A stretch of DNA of 64,000 nucleotides, from contig NZ_CP140706.1 in the NCBI RefSeq assembly GCF_034555375.1, positions 5,486,001-5,550,000 on the forward strand, read 5' to 3'. A program made the translations under genes and the position numbers. The notes below the pieces were generated by a model. The model saw only the letters and a list, made by a program, of their open reading frames with translations, had not been told where the DNA came from and did no database searches. Positions 34,444 to 42,805 of the stretch are shown here, in pieces. Source of the DNA: Pseudomonas sp. B33.4. GTDB lineage: Bacteria; Pseudomonadota; Gammaproteobacteria; Pseudomonadales; Pseudomonadaceae. Numbering within the stretch: the stretch's first letter is position 1; the number at the start of each line of letters is the position of its first letter.

Positions 34444-34811
34444 ATGAAAAAACCAACACCCAATCCCCCCGAAACAAACACCGACCCAACATCCCCGTAC
34501 GCAACGATCGACAGCAAAAAACTCAACGAAGCGGCCGACCGCGCCCTCGACCACTACCTCAAACCGACCATTCAAATCATGGCGTCCGCCCGCGTAGCTG
34601 AACCCATGTACCTCGCCAACCCGGTTACGACACCGAATCGCTGCAGGCCAATGCCAGTGAGTCCTTGGGTTCGGTCACCGAGATGCTCAACAATTTCGCC
34701 GCCGTGCTGGATACCGCGCACCGCAAGACCGCGCTGGGTATCGCACAAATCGTCATGCTGAGTGAGTTGGCGGTGAATCAGGCGCTGGATAACGTTCAGC
34801 CGGTTACGTAG
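34444..34811 (+). pseudogene. DUF6124 (formerly DUF3077) family gene, frameshifted
   Basis: The N-terminal half, PTPNPPETNTDPTSPYATID then KKLNEAADRALDHYLKP, is the start of the small Pseudomonas DUF6124 proteins. After about residue 57 the frame runs into nonsense ending at 34761. The family-like C-terminal half (DTESLQANASESLGSVTEML ... MLSELAVNQALDNVQPV) continues in another frame to 34811. One missing base (or two extra) between about 34602 and 34622 would restore a ~120-residue protein. It may be a true mutation, a sequencing error, or recoding. Function of the family unknown. Confidence 0.82.
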
Positions 34812-34829
34812 TTTTCGTAATGCATAAAA

Positions 34830-34856
34830 AATCCGATGCCGTGAAGGCATCGGATT
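34830..34856 (+). terminator. Terminator-like hairpin after the DUF6124 gene
   Basis: AATCCGATGCC pairs with GGCATCGGATT around GTGAA, preceded by an A-run; the downstream T tract is poor (CTTATTTC). Confidence 0.75.
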
Positions 34857-34937
34857 CTTATTTCCTGGCGTTGCCCGGAATAAACCTGGCCTCTCTTATT
34901 GCCCTATGAGGCGGACTCCTTTGAAGTGGAGTAATCC

Positions 34938-35153
34938 GTGAACGTAAGCCCAATTCATAACGAAGACGACTATCGTGCGGCGCTCAAAAACGTGTCTGCA
35001 CTTTTCGACAACGAGCCAGTACCGGGTACTCCTGAAGGCGATCACTTCGACATCATGATCAGCCTTATCGAAGCCTACGAGGCCACACAGCTTTCACATC
35101 CAAGATCTATGGCTCAGCGATTAGCCACCAGATGCGCACCAAACAACAGATAG
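34938..35153 (+). pseudogene. Truncated HigA-like antitoxin remnant
   Basis: The 71-residue frame begins at GTG 34938 behind GGAG. It reads MNVSPIHNEDDYRAALKNVS, then LFDNEPVPGTPEGDHFDIMI and SLIEAYEATQ, which is the N-terminal dimerisation part of HigA-type antitoxins (HTH type). The HTH that should follow is absent. The last ~20 residues are unrelated and overlap the end of the convergent LysE gene. No HigB toxin gene is nearby. It therefore looks like a decayed toxin-antitoxin remnant. Confidence 0.72.
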
Positions 35154-35746
35154 CAACCGCCCGCGAAGCGATCCAGCCATTGTCGCGAACGCTCATACAC
35201 ACCGGCAATCCGGCGACTGGCGAAGAACAGCGCCACGCAGCAATACCAGCTGAACGACAGCGTCGCCATGGTCATGACTGCCAGCGCCAGCAACAGCGGC
35301 GGGATGTGAGCCGGCATGGCGGTGGCGAAAATGGTCGCGACAAACAATGCCGATTTGGGATTGGTCATGTTGCCCAAAAAGCCGCGGCCATAAGCGCCGA
35401 GCAACGTTTGCTCCGAGGTATCGAGCGTGCCAGGGACGATCGGCGCCTTGCGCTTGAACTGCTTGAGCCCGAGGTAGATCAGGTAGCAGCCACCGGCAAT
35501 CTTGAAGCTCAAGTACAGCGCTGGTGCGGCGCTGAACAGCGACTGAATGCCCAGGCCACCCGCCAGCCCCCACAACACGGTTCCGCTGGCCACGCCGAGC
35601 GCCGCGACGACACCGTGTCGGCGGGAACGGCTGACCGCCAGTTGCGCGATGTTGAAGAAGTTCGGGCCGGGCGTGACCACGGCCACCGTCCATAGCAGGG
35701 CCAACGACAGCAGCGGCGCCAGATAACTCGAAAGGGAAAGATCCAT
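35114..35746 (-). CDS. LysE/RhtB family amino-acid exporter
   Basis: A 210-residue inner-membrane protein with six predicted helices. The family signature near the N-terminus is VVTPGPNFFNIAQLAVSRSR (about residues 23-42), followed by GVASGTVLWGLAGGLG and YLIYLGLKQFK, and NMTNPKSALFV in the fourth helix region. Likely exports an amino acid or homoserine-lactone-like compound; substrate unknown. Monocistronic. Confidence 0.91.
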   Translation of the reverse strand: MDLSLSSYLAPLLSLALLWTVAVVTPGPNFFNIAQLAVSRSRRHGVVAALGVASGTVLWGLAGGLGIQSLFSAAPALYLSFKIAGGCYLIYLGLKQFKRKAPIVPGTLDTSEQTLLGAYGRGFLGNMTNPKSALFVATIFATAMPAHIPPLLLALAVMTMATLSFSWYCCVALFFASRRIAGVYERSRQWLDRFAGGCYLLFGAHLVANR

Positions 35747-35821
35747 GGGGCATGCGCCTGATTGGTTCGACGATGCCCTCTACCTTGCAACATCCCGCAA
35801 TGTTTTGCCATCAGCCGTCAT

Positions 35822-36421
35822 TCAGACCGCTAGCGTCTTGCCATCCACCGCATCGCCAATCTTCAGGAAATGCCCGCCCGCCACGTGGTGCAAGGTGCGC
35901 AAACCATCGTGCCCTTCGAAATGCCAGCGCCCGTCGCTGAACACGCGCTCATCGGCCTGGGCGGCAATGACTTCGGCGAGAAACAGGTCGTACTGCTCGT
36001 GATTGCGCGGCTCCGGGAGCAAACGGCATTCGAGCCAGGCCACGCAGCCGTCGAGCAGAGGGGCTTGGACTTGTTCGCCGGCAAACGTCTGCAAGCCGTA
36101 CGCCTGAAACTTGTCTTGCCCTTGGGTTTGAGTGATCTCCAGGCCCGAGGTATTGCCGACGGTTTGCACGATGTCAGCCTGATTGACGCACGGCACGTTG
36201 AGCACGAAAGTGCCGGACGCTTCGAGCAACTGGCGGGTCCAGGTGGATTTATCGAGGACGACGGCGACTTTCGGCGGTTCGAAGTCCAAAGGCATCGCCC
36301 AAGCGGCAGCCATGATGTTGCGTTGGCCATCGTGGGCGGCGCTGACCAGTACGGTCGGCCCGTGGTTGAGCAAACGGTAGGCTTTGTTCAGGGGCACCGG
36401 GCGGCGGTGGGAATCGCTCAT
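35822..36421 (-). CDS. Flavin reductase family protein (FMN-binding split barrel)
   Basis: A 199-residue protein starting MSDSHRRPVPLNKAYRLLNH; the upstream extension crosses towards a REPIN and is rejected. It has the flavin-reductase-like fold: GPTVLVSAAHDGQRNIMAAAW and KVAVVLDKSTWTRQLLEASG, then a conserved VNVPCV-like FVLNVPCVNQ. Such proteins bind FMN and reduce it with NAD(P)H, or act as the reductase of a two-component monooxygenase. No oxygenase is adjacent. Confidence 0.88.
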   Translation of the reverse strand: MSDSHRRPVPLNKAYRLLNHGPTVLVSAAHDGQRNIMAAAWAMPLDFEPPKVAVVLDKSTWTRQLLEASGTFVLNVPCVNQADIVQTVGNTSGLEITQTQGQDKFQAYGLQTFAGEQVQAPLLDGCVAWLECRLLPEPRNHEQYDLFLAEVIAAQADERVFSDGRWHFEGHDGLRTLHHVAGGHFLKIGDAVDGKTLAV

Positions 36422-36471
36422 GGAGTCAGCTCCGGGGAAAAAAGAAGCCGATTGTAGCGCCAACGCACATT

Positions 36472-36561
36472 TGTAGGAGTGAGCCTGCTCGCGATCAGGG
36501 TCTGACATTCAACATTTGTGCTGATTGATACACCGCTATCGCGAGCAGGCTCACTCCTACA
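36472..36561. repeat. REPIN (TGTAGGAGTGAGC type)
   Basis: Third copy of the inverted REP pair found at 3652 and 16303. The left arm is slightly degenerate (GCGATCAGG instead of GCGATAGCG). Confidence 0.92.
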
Positions 36562-36575
36562 GGGTTTAGTGCGGG

Positions 36576-37892
36576 TCAGTGGGAGAGCTGATTGGCGAAC
36601 TGGCCCACGGCGTTGACGACCTTCTGCGCACCGTCCTGAATCTCGACAATCACCGTACCCGCCTCTGCCGCCAGCGCCAGCCCTTGTTCGGCCTGAAGCT
36701 TGCCGTCGGTCATCAGCGCCACGGCGTTGCGCGCCATTTCCTGGTTCTGCCGCACCACGGTGACAATCTCTTCGGTCGCCTGACTGGTGCGCGAGGCCAG
36801 TTGCCGCACTTCGTCGGCCACCACCGCAAAGCCACGGCCCTGCTCACCGGCGCGCGCCGCCTCGATAGCAGCGTTGAGCGCCAGAAGGTTGGTCTGCTCG
36901 GCAATCCCGCTGATGGTTTTGACGATCGTGCCGATCACCTGCGACTGCTCGTTCAGTGCCTCGATACCCTCACCGGCAGCTTGCATGTGTCGCGACAGAT
37001 CACGCATCACGTTCACCGCCTCGGTGACCACGGTGGTGCCACGTTGCGCGGTGCTGTCGGTTTGCTGCGAAGTGCTGTAGGCAATGCTGGCCGCGTCGGC
37101 TACTGCTTGCTCGCGGTTGACCTGATCGGTGATCACCGTGGCGAACTTCACCACTTTGTACAGTTTGTCGTTGGCATCGACCACCGGGTTGTAGGACGCC
37201 TCCAGCCACACCGTACGACCATGGCTGTCGACACGCTTGAAGCGGTCAGCGACGAACTCGCCGTTGTTCAGACGCCGCCAGAAGTTCTGATACTCGGCGC
37301 TGTTGTATTCCTCCGGAGCGCAGAACGTGCGGTGATGTTTGCCCTTGATCTGCGCCAGGCTGTAACCCATGCCACTGAGAAAACGATCGTTGGCGTTCAG
37401 CACATTGCCGTTGAGGTCGAACTCAATCACGGCGGTCGAACGCACCAACGCACCAATCAGGTTTTCGTGCTCACGGGAGGCTTCAATGGTGCGAGTCAGG
37501 TCGCTGGCGAACAGCGAAATGTGCTTGATGCGCCCATCCGAGGAACGCACCGGTTGCACGATCGAACGCAGCCACGCTTCTTCACCATTGCCACGCAGCA
37601 GGCGCACGGCACCGGCGAAATGCTCGCCGCGCGTCATGGCGTTTTTGAAGCGGTGATGGAATTCGTCAGTCTTCACATGTGCCGGGACGATGTCTTCAAT
37701 CGCCCGACCGATCAGGTCCTGGCTCTTGTAGAGCATCTCGGTGAGGAAGTTCTGGTTGACCGATTGAATGCGCCCGTCGGGCTCAAGGTTCAGCACCAGC
37801 ATCTCGCTTTCCAGGCTTTCCTTCACCTGCACGAGGCTGGAGAGTTCTTCACGAAGAGCGGCCAGCTCTTGCTTCAGGCGTTTGTTGAACAT
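36576..37892 (-). CDS. Soluble PAS-PAS methyl-accepting chemotaxis protein (BdlA/Aer-like)
   Basis: A 438-residue cytoplasmic chemoreceptor with no membrane helix. It starts [20 protein letters not shown] with a short coiled coil. PAS1 covers about residues 35-145 and PAS2 about 150-270 ([32 protein letters not shown]). The signalling domain is about 280-438 with [20 protein letters not shown] and [20 protein letters not shown]. This architecture matches BdlA, the P. aeruginosa biofilm-dispersion sensor, though orthology is not proven. The PAS domains probably bind heme or flavin and sense redox or oxygen. Confidence 0.88.
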   Translation of the reverse strand: MFNKRLKQELAALREELSSLVQVKESLESEMLVLNLEPDGRIQSVNQNFLTEMLYKSQDLIGRAIEDIVPAHVKTDEFHHRFKNAMTRGEHFAGAVRLLRGNGEEAWLRSIVQPVRSSDGRIKHISLFASDLTRTIEASREHENLIGALVRSTAVIEFDLNGNVLNANDRFLSGMGYSLAQIKGKHHRTFCAPEEYNSAEYQNFWRRLNNGEFVADRFKRVDSHGRTVWLEASYNPVVDANDKLYKVVKFATVITDQVNREQAVADAASIAYSTSQQTDSTAQRGTTVVTEAVNVMRDLSRHMQAAGEGIEALNEQSQVIGTIVKTISGIAEQTNLLALNAAIEAARAGEQGRGFAVVADEVRQLASRTSQATEEIVTVVRQNQEMARNAVALMTDGKLQAEQGLALAAEAGTVIVEIQDGAQKVVNAVGQFANQLSH

Positions 37893-38130
37893 GGGAAAGT
37901 ACCGATGGGCAGGATAGAAAGCGGGATGCAGCCTAGCCATCGGCCTTGAAAATCTTTTCTGAAGAGCACTTGCGACCGGTCAGTCAAAAATAATCTCGAC
38001 AGGCCATCGAACTGCTCTGTCCTCCACAAGCCGGATACAAACCCCAGCGCTCTGGCCCGGCCACATCAGGTATTCTCAAGATAAATTGCAACAACATGTT
38101 GCCGGTTTTCGCCCGATAAGGAGTTCCGTT

Positions 38131-39501
38131 TTGGATTTATCGACCGCTGCCTGGATGGTGCATGACACCCGCCTGATTCTCTGCTGCCTGCTGGCCATTG
38201 CGACGATCATCGTGTTGATCAGCGCCACCAAACTGCCGCCGTTTCTATCGATCCTGATTGGCACTTTCATCGCCGGTGTCGGTGCCGGTTTACCGCCCGA
38301 AGACGTGGCCAAGGCCTTCAGCAAAGGCGCCGGGGCGATTCTCGGCGAAGCGGGGATCATCATTGCGCTGGGTTCGATGCTCGGTGCGCTGATGGCCGAA
38401 TCCGGCGCCGCCGACCGCATTGCCTCGACCTTGCTCGGGCTGGGCAAAGGCAAGTCGCTGCCATGGGTAATGGCGCTGGTGGCGATGGTGATTGGCCTGC
38501 CGCTGTTCTTTGAAGTGGGTCTGGTGATGATGGTGCCGATCATCTTCGTCATGGCCCGGCGTTCGGGTCAGCCGCTGTTGAAAATCGCGATTCCGGCGCT
38601 GGCCGGGATGACCACGCTGCATGCGCTGATGCCACCGCACCCGGGGCCGCTGATTGCGGTCAGTGCGTTACATGCCGACCTCGGGCTGACCATGTTGCTC
38701 GGTTTCAGTATCGCCATCCCGGCGGTGATTCTGGCTGGGCCGCTGTACGGCAACTGGCTGTCGAAACGCATGCATGTCGATGAGCCGGCAGAGCTCGGCG
38801 CTTTGTTCAGTGCGCCGCCGAAAGCGCCGCGCCAGCCGAGTTTCGGCATGTCGCTGCTGATCATTCTGTTGCCGGTGCTGCTGATGCTCGGTAGCACCCT
38901 GGCGAAAGTCGCGATGAGTCCGGAAAGCAGCGTCGCCCTGAGCCTGAAGTTCCTCGGCGAACCGTTGGTGGCGTTGAGCATTGCGGTGATGGCGGCGGTG
39001 ATCTGCCTCGGCTGGGCCAATGGCATGCCCCGTGAAGACGTCGGTGGCACCCTGCGCAAAAGCCTCGCGCCGATTGCCGTGCTGTTGCTGACCATCGGTG
39101 CTGGCGGCGGCTTGAAGCAGACCTTGCTGGATGCTGGCGTCAGTCAGACCATCAGCAAAGTCGCTGAAGGCGCGCACATGCCGTACCTGCTGCTCGCTTG
39201 GCTGATTGCCGTGGCATTGCGTCAGGCCACAGGCTCGGCGACGGTGGCCACAACGACGACGGCAGGGATTCTGGCGCCGATGATGGCGGGGCTCGCCGCA
39301 ACGCAGAGTTCGTTGGTGGCGTTGGCGATAGGCGCTGGCTCCGTGTTCTTCTGCCACGTTAACGATGCCGGCTTCTGGATGGTTCGCGAGTATTTTGGCT
39401 TGCAGCTGAAACAGACGATCTGGGTCTGGTCGATCCTGCAAACCATCGTCTCGGTGGTGGGCTTGATCGGGACGTTGCTGTGGTGGCACTGGCTGACGTA
39501 A
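38131..39501 (+). CDS. GntP-family gluconate/organic-acid permease
   Basis: A 456-residue permease with about 12 helices. The start is TTG 38131 behind AAGGAG; the frame is open upstream without an RBS. GntP signatures include LPPFLSILIGTFIAGVGAGL, PLFFEVGLVMMVPIIF and the conserved ALMPPHPGPLIA. Proton-coupled uptake of gluconate or a similar sugar acid is expected. No gluconate kinase or dehydratase is adjacent, so the true substrate is open. Confidence 0.9.
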   Translation: MDLSTAAWMVHDTRLILCCLLAIATIIVLISATKLPPFLSILIGTFIAGVGAGLPPEDVAKAFSKGAGAILGEAGIIIALGSMLGALMAESGAADRIASTLLGLGKGKSLPWVMALVAMVIGLPLFFEVGLVMMVPIIFVMARRSGQPLLKIAIPALAGMTTLHALMPPHPGPLIAVSALHADLGLTMLLGFSIAIPAVILAGPLYGNWLSKRMHVDEPAELGALFSAPPKAPRQPSFGMSLLIILLPVLLMLGSTLAKVAMSPESSVALSLKFLGEPLVALSIAVMAAVICLGWANGMPREDVGGTLRKSLAPIAVLLLTIGAGGGLKQTLLDAGVSQTISKVAEGAHMPYLLLAWLIAVALRQATGSATVATTTTAGILAPMMAGLAATQSSLVALAIGAGSVFFCHVNDAGFWMVREYFGLQLKQTIWVWSILQTIVSVVGLIGTLLWWHWLT

Positions 39502-39531
39502 CGGCCTCGGCGGGTTTTCGCTGAGGCCGTT
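39500..39531. terminator. Bidirectional terminator-like hairpin between convergent transporters
   Basis: AACGGCCTC pairs with GAGGCCGTT, overlapping the stop codon of the GntP gene; the loop contains TTTT. A weak U-tract on both sides makes this tentative. Confidence 0.45.
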
Positions 39532-39540
39532 AACTCGCCT

Positions 39541-40854
39541 TCAGGAACAAGGCGCCACGGATTGGCTGCCGACTCGCGGCGTGCGCGAGCCAAAATACGC
39601 CGCGCTGACGATGCCGACCATGCCCATCACCGCGCAGAACATCACACAAATCCACGGGCTCCACGGCATCAGACCGATCAGCAGCAGCGGTGTGATGCTT
39701 GCCCAGGCGGCGTAGGCGATGTTGTAGGTAAAGGAAATGCCTGACACGCGAATACGCGCCGGGAACAGGCCGACCATCACCGACGGCACCGCACCGACCA
39801 CACCGCACGCCAGACCGGCAATGGCGTACGCGATACCAATCCACTCGCCACCGCTGATCAGGCAGCCGTAAAGCACACCGATACCCAGCGGTAGCAGCAG
39901 GCTATACAGCATGACCGTGCGCCACGCGCCGATGCGGTCGACCAGCAGGCCGGCGATCACGCAACCGATGTTGAGAAAGACGATACCCAAGGCGCTGAGG
40001 GCGAAGGTGTGGCTGGCGGTCATGCCGAAGGTTTTCTGCATCATGGTCGGGGTGATGACGACGAACACCACCACCGCCGAGGTCAGCACGCAAGTCAGCA
40101 GCATCGCCGGCAGCATCGCCAGCCGATGCTCGCGCAGCACCGTGCGCAGCGGCAATTCAACGCGTGCCTCGCGCTGCGCTTCCATCGCCATGAACACCGG
40201 AGTTTCGCTCAACCAGCGACGCAGATAGACGCCGATCACACCGAATACGCCGCCGAGCAGGAAGGGATAGCGCCAGGCGTAATCGAGGATTTCAGCAGGT
40301 GTGAAGACTTGCGCGAGAAAGGTCGCAGTCAATGCGCCGATCAAGTAACCGAAGGTCAGCCCGGCCTGCAAAAAACCCAAGGCATAACCGCGATGGCCGG
40401 CCGGCGCGTGTTCGGCGACAAACACCCACGCGCTCGGCACTTCGCCGCCGACCGCCGCACCTTGCAGAATGCGCAGCGCCAGCAACAGCAGCGGCGCGAA
40501 GTAACCAATCTGCGCATAGGTCGGCATGATCCCGATCAGCAGACACGGCAGCGCCATCATCAGGATGCTGAGGCTGAAGACTTTCTTGCGCCCGAGTCTG
40601 TCGGCGAAATGCGCCATCAGAATCCCGCCCAGCGGCCGCGCCAGATAACCGGTGACGAAAATCCCGAAGCTTTGCAGCAAGCGCAGCCACTCGGGCATTT
40701 CCGGCGGGAAGAACAACTGGCTGAGGGTCAGGGCGAAGAAGACGAAGATGATGAAATCGTAAATTTCCAGCGCGCCGCCAAGGGCCGCAAGGCCGAGGGT
40801 CTTGTAGTCGGAGCGGCTGAACGGCGCAGGTTTGGCCGGGGATTGGGCAGTCAT
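39541..40854 (-). CDS. MFS metabolite:H+ symporter (MHS family)
   Basis: A 437-residue transporter from ATG 40854 (MTAQSPAKPAPFSRSDYKTL). About 12 helices. It has the MHS signature GGALEIYDFIIFVFFALTLS and RPLGGILMAHFADRLGRKK in loop 2-3, then ALRILQGAAVGGEVPSAWVF. Such proteins take up organic acids such as citrate, alpha-ketoglutarate or shikimate. Substrate not predictable. Confidence 0.9.
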   Translation of the reverse strand: MTAQSPAKPAPFSRSDYKTLGLAALGGALEIYDFIIFVFFALTLSQLFFPPEMPEWLRLLQSFGIFVTGYLARPLGGILMAHFADRLGRKKVFSLSILMMALPCLLIGIMPTYAQIGYFAPLLLLALRILQGAAVGGEVPSAWVFVAEHAPAGHRGYALGFLQAGLTFGYLIGALTATFLAQVFTPAEILDYAWRYPFLLGGVFGVIGVYLRRWLSETPVFMAMEAQREARVELPLRTVLREHRLAMLPAMLLTCVLTSAVVVFVVITPTMMQKTFGMTASHTFALSALGIVFLNIGCVIAGLLVDRIGAWRTVMLYSLLLPLGIGVLYGCLISGGEWIGIAYAIAGLACGVVGAVPSVMVGLFPARIRVSGISFTYNIAYAAWASITPLLLIGLMPWSPWICVMFCAVMGMVGIVSAAYFGSRTPRVGSQSVAPCS

Positions 40855-41198
40855 GGCAAAGAACTCGGAAACAGGCAAAAAACCAAGGCGCCCATGGTCT
40901 ACGCAAATGCGCGGATGGACAACCCGTTAGACCATAGTCCCGGTTTTGCAAAAGCTGCTCACAAAGCATTGGCAGTTGAATTACTGTTAAAGCCTGTCCA
41001 GCGGATTAGTCCCTGTCTCCGACAACCGAAGAAAAACCTGTGGGAGCGAGCTTGCTCGCGAAGAGGCCGGGACATTCAGAATCGATGTCGACTGACCGAC
41101 CGCCTTCGCGAGCAAGCTCGCTCCCACAGGCAGGGTATGTTTGGAGAAATCGGAAACCCGCGGACCACAATAACCATAAAAAATCCGAGGTACTCCCT
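40855..41198. other. 344-nt divergent intergenic region with a REPIN
   Basis: This is the space between the MHS transporter and the atoE-like gene. It holds the REPIN at 41039-41128 and otherwise no gene that I can support. Both promoters should lie here. Confidence 0.6.
41039..41128. repeat. REPIN (TGTGGGAGCGAGC variant)
   Basis: An inverted REP pair, arms TGTGGGAGCGAGCTTGCTCG and complement; same variant as 31979-32067. Confidence 0.92.
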
Positions 41199-42617
41199 GT
41201 GGCCGTTGATATCGAAGATAGCCGCTCCGCACGCTTTGCCCTGCGCTGTTCAAGTTTCGCCGAACGCTGGTTTCCCGACTCCTGGGTATTCGCTGCGCTG
41301 GCCGTGATCATCGTCGCCCTGGCCACGCTGGCCATGGGCGCCAAACCCACCGATGCGGCGATGGCCTTCGGTGACGGGTTCTGGAGCCTGATTCCGTTCA
41401 CCATGCAGATGGCCTTCGTGGTGATCGGCGGCTACGTGGTCGCCAGCTCGCCACCCGCTGTAAAACTGATAGATCGCCTGGCGCGGATCCCGAAAAACGG
41501 CCGTTCCGCCGTGGCCTGGGTGGCGCTGATCTCGATGGTCGCGTCCCTGCTCAACTGGGGCCTGTCGCTGGTGTTCGGCGGTTTGCTGGTCCGCGCCCTG
41601 GCACGCCGCACCGATCTGAAAATGGATTACCGCGCCGCCGGCGCCGCCGCCTATCTGGGCCTTGGGGCGGTGTGGGCGCTGGGTCTGTCGTCGTCGGCCG
41701 CACAGTTGCAAGCCAACCCGGCCAGTCTGCCGCCGTCGATCCTGTCGATCACCGGGGTGATTCCGTTCACCGAAACGATTTTCCTCTGGCAGTCGGGTGT
41801 GATGCTGCTGGCGCTGATCGTGATCTCGATCATCATCGCCTACGCCACCGCTCCCGGGCCGAATTCGGCGCGCGACGCCAAGGCCTGCGGCATCGACCCG
41901 GCCTTCAACCTGCCACCGCTGCAACCGCGCACACGACCGGGCGAATGGCTGGAACACAGTCCGCTGCTGATCATTGTGCTGGTGCTGCTGGCGGCGGGAT
42001 GGCTGTTCCACGAGTTTTCGACCAAACCGGCGATCACCGCGATTTCCGGGCTGAACACCTACAACTTCCTGTTCATCATGCTCGGCGCGCTGCTGCACTG
42101 GCGTCCGCGCAGCTTCCTCGATGCCGTGGCTCGTGCGGTGCCGACCACCACTGGCGTGTTGATCCAGTTCCCGCTGTACGGCTCGATTGCCGCGCTGATG
42201 ACCACGGTCAAAGGCACCGATGCGCAAACCCTGGCGCACCACATCTCGACGTTCTTCGTCAGCATCGCCTCCCACGATACCTATGCGCTGCTGATGGGCG
42301 TGTACTCGGCAATACTGGGCTTCTTCATTCCGTCGGGCGGCGGCAAGTGGATTATCGAAGCGCCGTACGTGATGCAGGTCGCCAATGATCTGCAATATCA
42401 CCTTGGCTGGGCGGTGCAGATCTACAACGCCGCCGAAGCGCTGCCGAACCTGATCAACCCGTTCTACATGCTGCCACTGCTCGGCGTACTCGGACTGAAG
42501 GCACGGGATCTGATCGGCTTCTCGTTCGTGCAGTTACTGGTGCATACGCCGCTGGTGCTGCTGTTGCTGTGGGCGCTGGGGACGACACTGGCGTATACGC
42601 CGCCGGTCATGCCGTAA
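41199..42617 (+). CDS. atoE: Short-chain fatty acid transporter (AtoE/TIGR00366 family)
   Basis: A 472-residue inner-membrane protein with about 12 helices. The start is GTG 41199 after GAGG; the longer frame runs through the REPIN. The sequence SFAERWFPDSWVFAALAVII at the start, FTMQMAFVVIGGYVVASSP and IPSGGGKWIIEAPYVMQVAN are characteristic of AtoE-type short-chain fatty-acid permeases. No atoDAB genes are adjacent, so regulation and exact substrate are open. Confidence 0.87.
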   Translation: MAVDIEDSRSARFALRCSSFAERWFPDSWVFAALAVIIVALATLAMGAKPTDAAMAFGDGFWSLIPFTMQMAFVVIGGYVVASSPPAVKLIDRLARIPKNGRSAVAWVALISMVASLLNWGLSLVFGGLLVRALARRTDLKMDYRAAGAAAYLGLGAVWALGLSSSAAQLQANPASLPPSILSITGVIPFTETIFLWQSGVMLLALIVISIIIAYATAPGPNSARDAKACGIDPAFNLPPLQPRTRPGEWLEHSPLLIIVLVLLAAGWLFHEFSTKPAITAISGLNTYNFLFIMLGALLHWRPRSFLDAVARAVPTTTGVLIQFPLYGSIAALMTTVKGTDAQTLAHHISTFFVSIASHDTYALLMGVYSAILGFFIPSGGGKWIIEAPYVMQVANDLQYHLGWAVQIYNAAEALPNLINPFYMLPLLGVLGLKARDLIGFSFVQLLVHTPLVLLLLWALGTTLAYTPPVMP

Positions 42618-42626
42618 ACCCAAACG

Positions 42627-42652
42627 GGGCGCAGTCATGTGGCCGCGCCCCG
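42627..42652 (+). terminator. Terminator-like hairpin after atoE
   Basis: GGGGCGC pairs with GCGCCCC 9 nt after the stop; the following T tract is weak. Confidence 0.4.
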
Positions 42653-42805
42653 CACTTTGCTCCTGAAACAGCCCTGTATCGGGCTGCCTGTCGCAAATAA
42701 TGGCTCAGAGCCATCATCCTGCTTTACCGCATCGCACCCTCAGTAATATTCTGCGCGCCCATAAATGTTTCATTTTTTTACCAAGCGCAAAGGGAGTTCG
42801 TTGCA

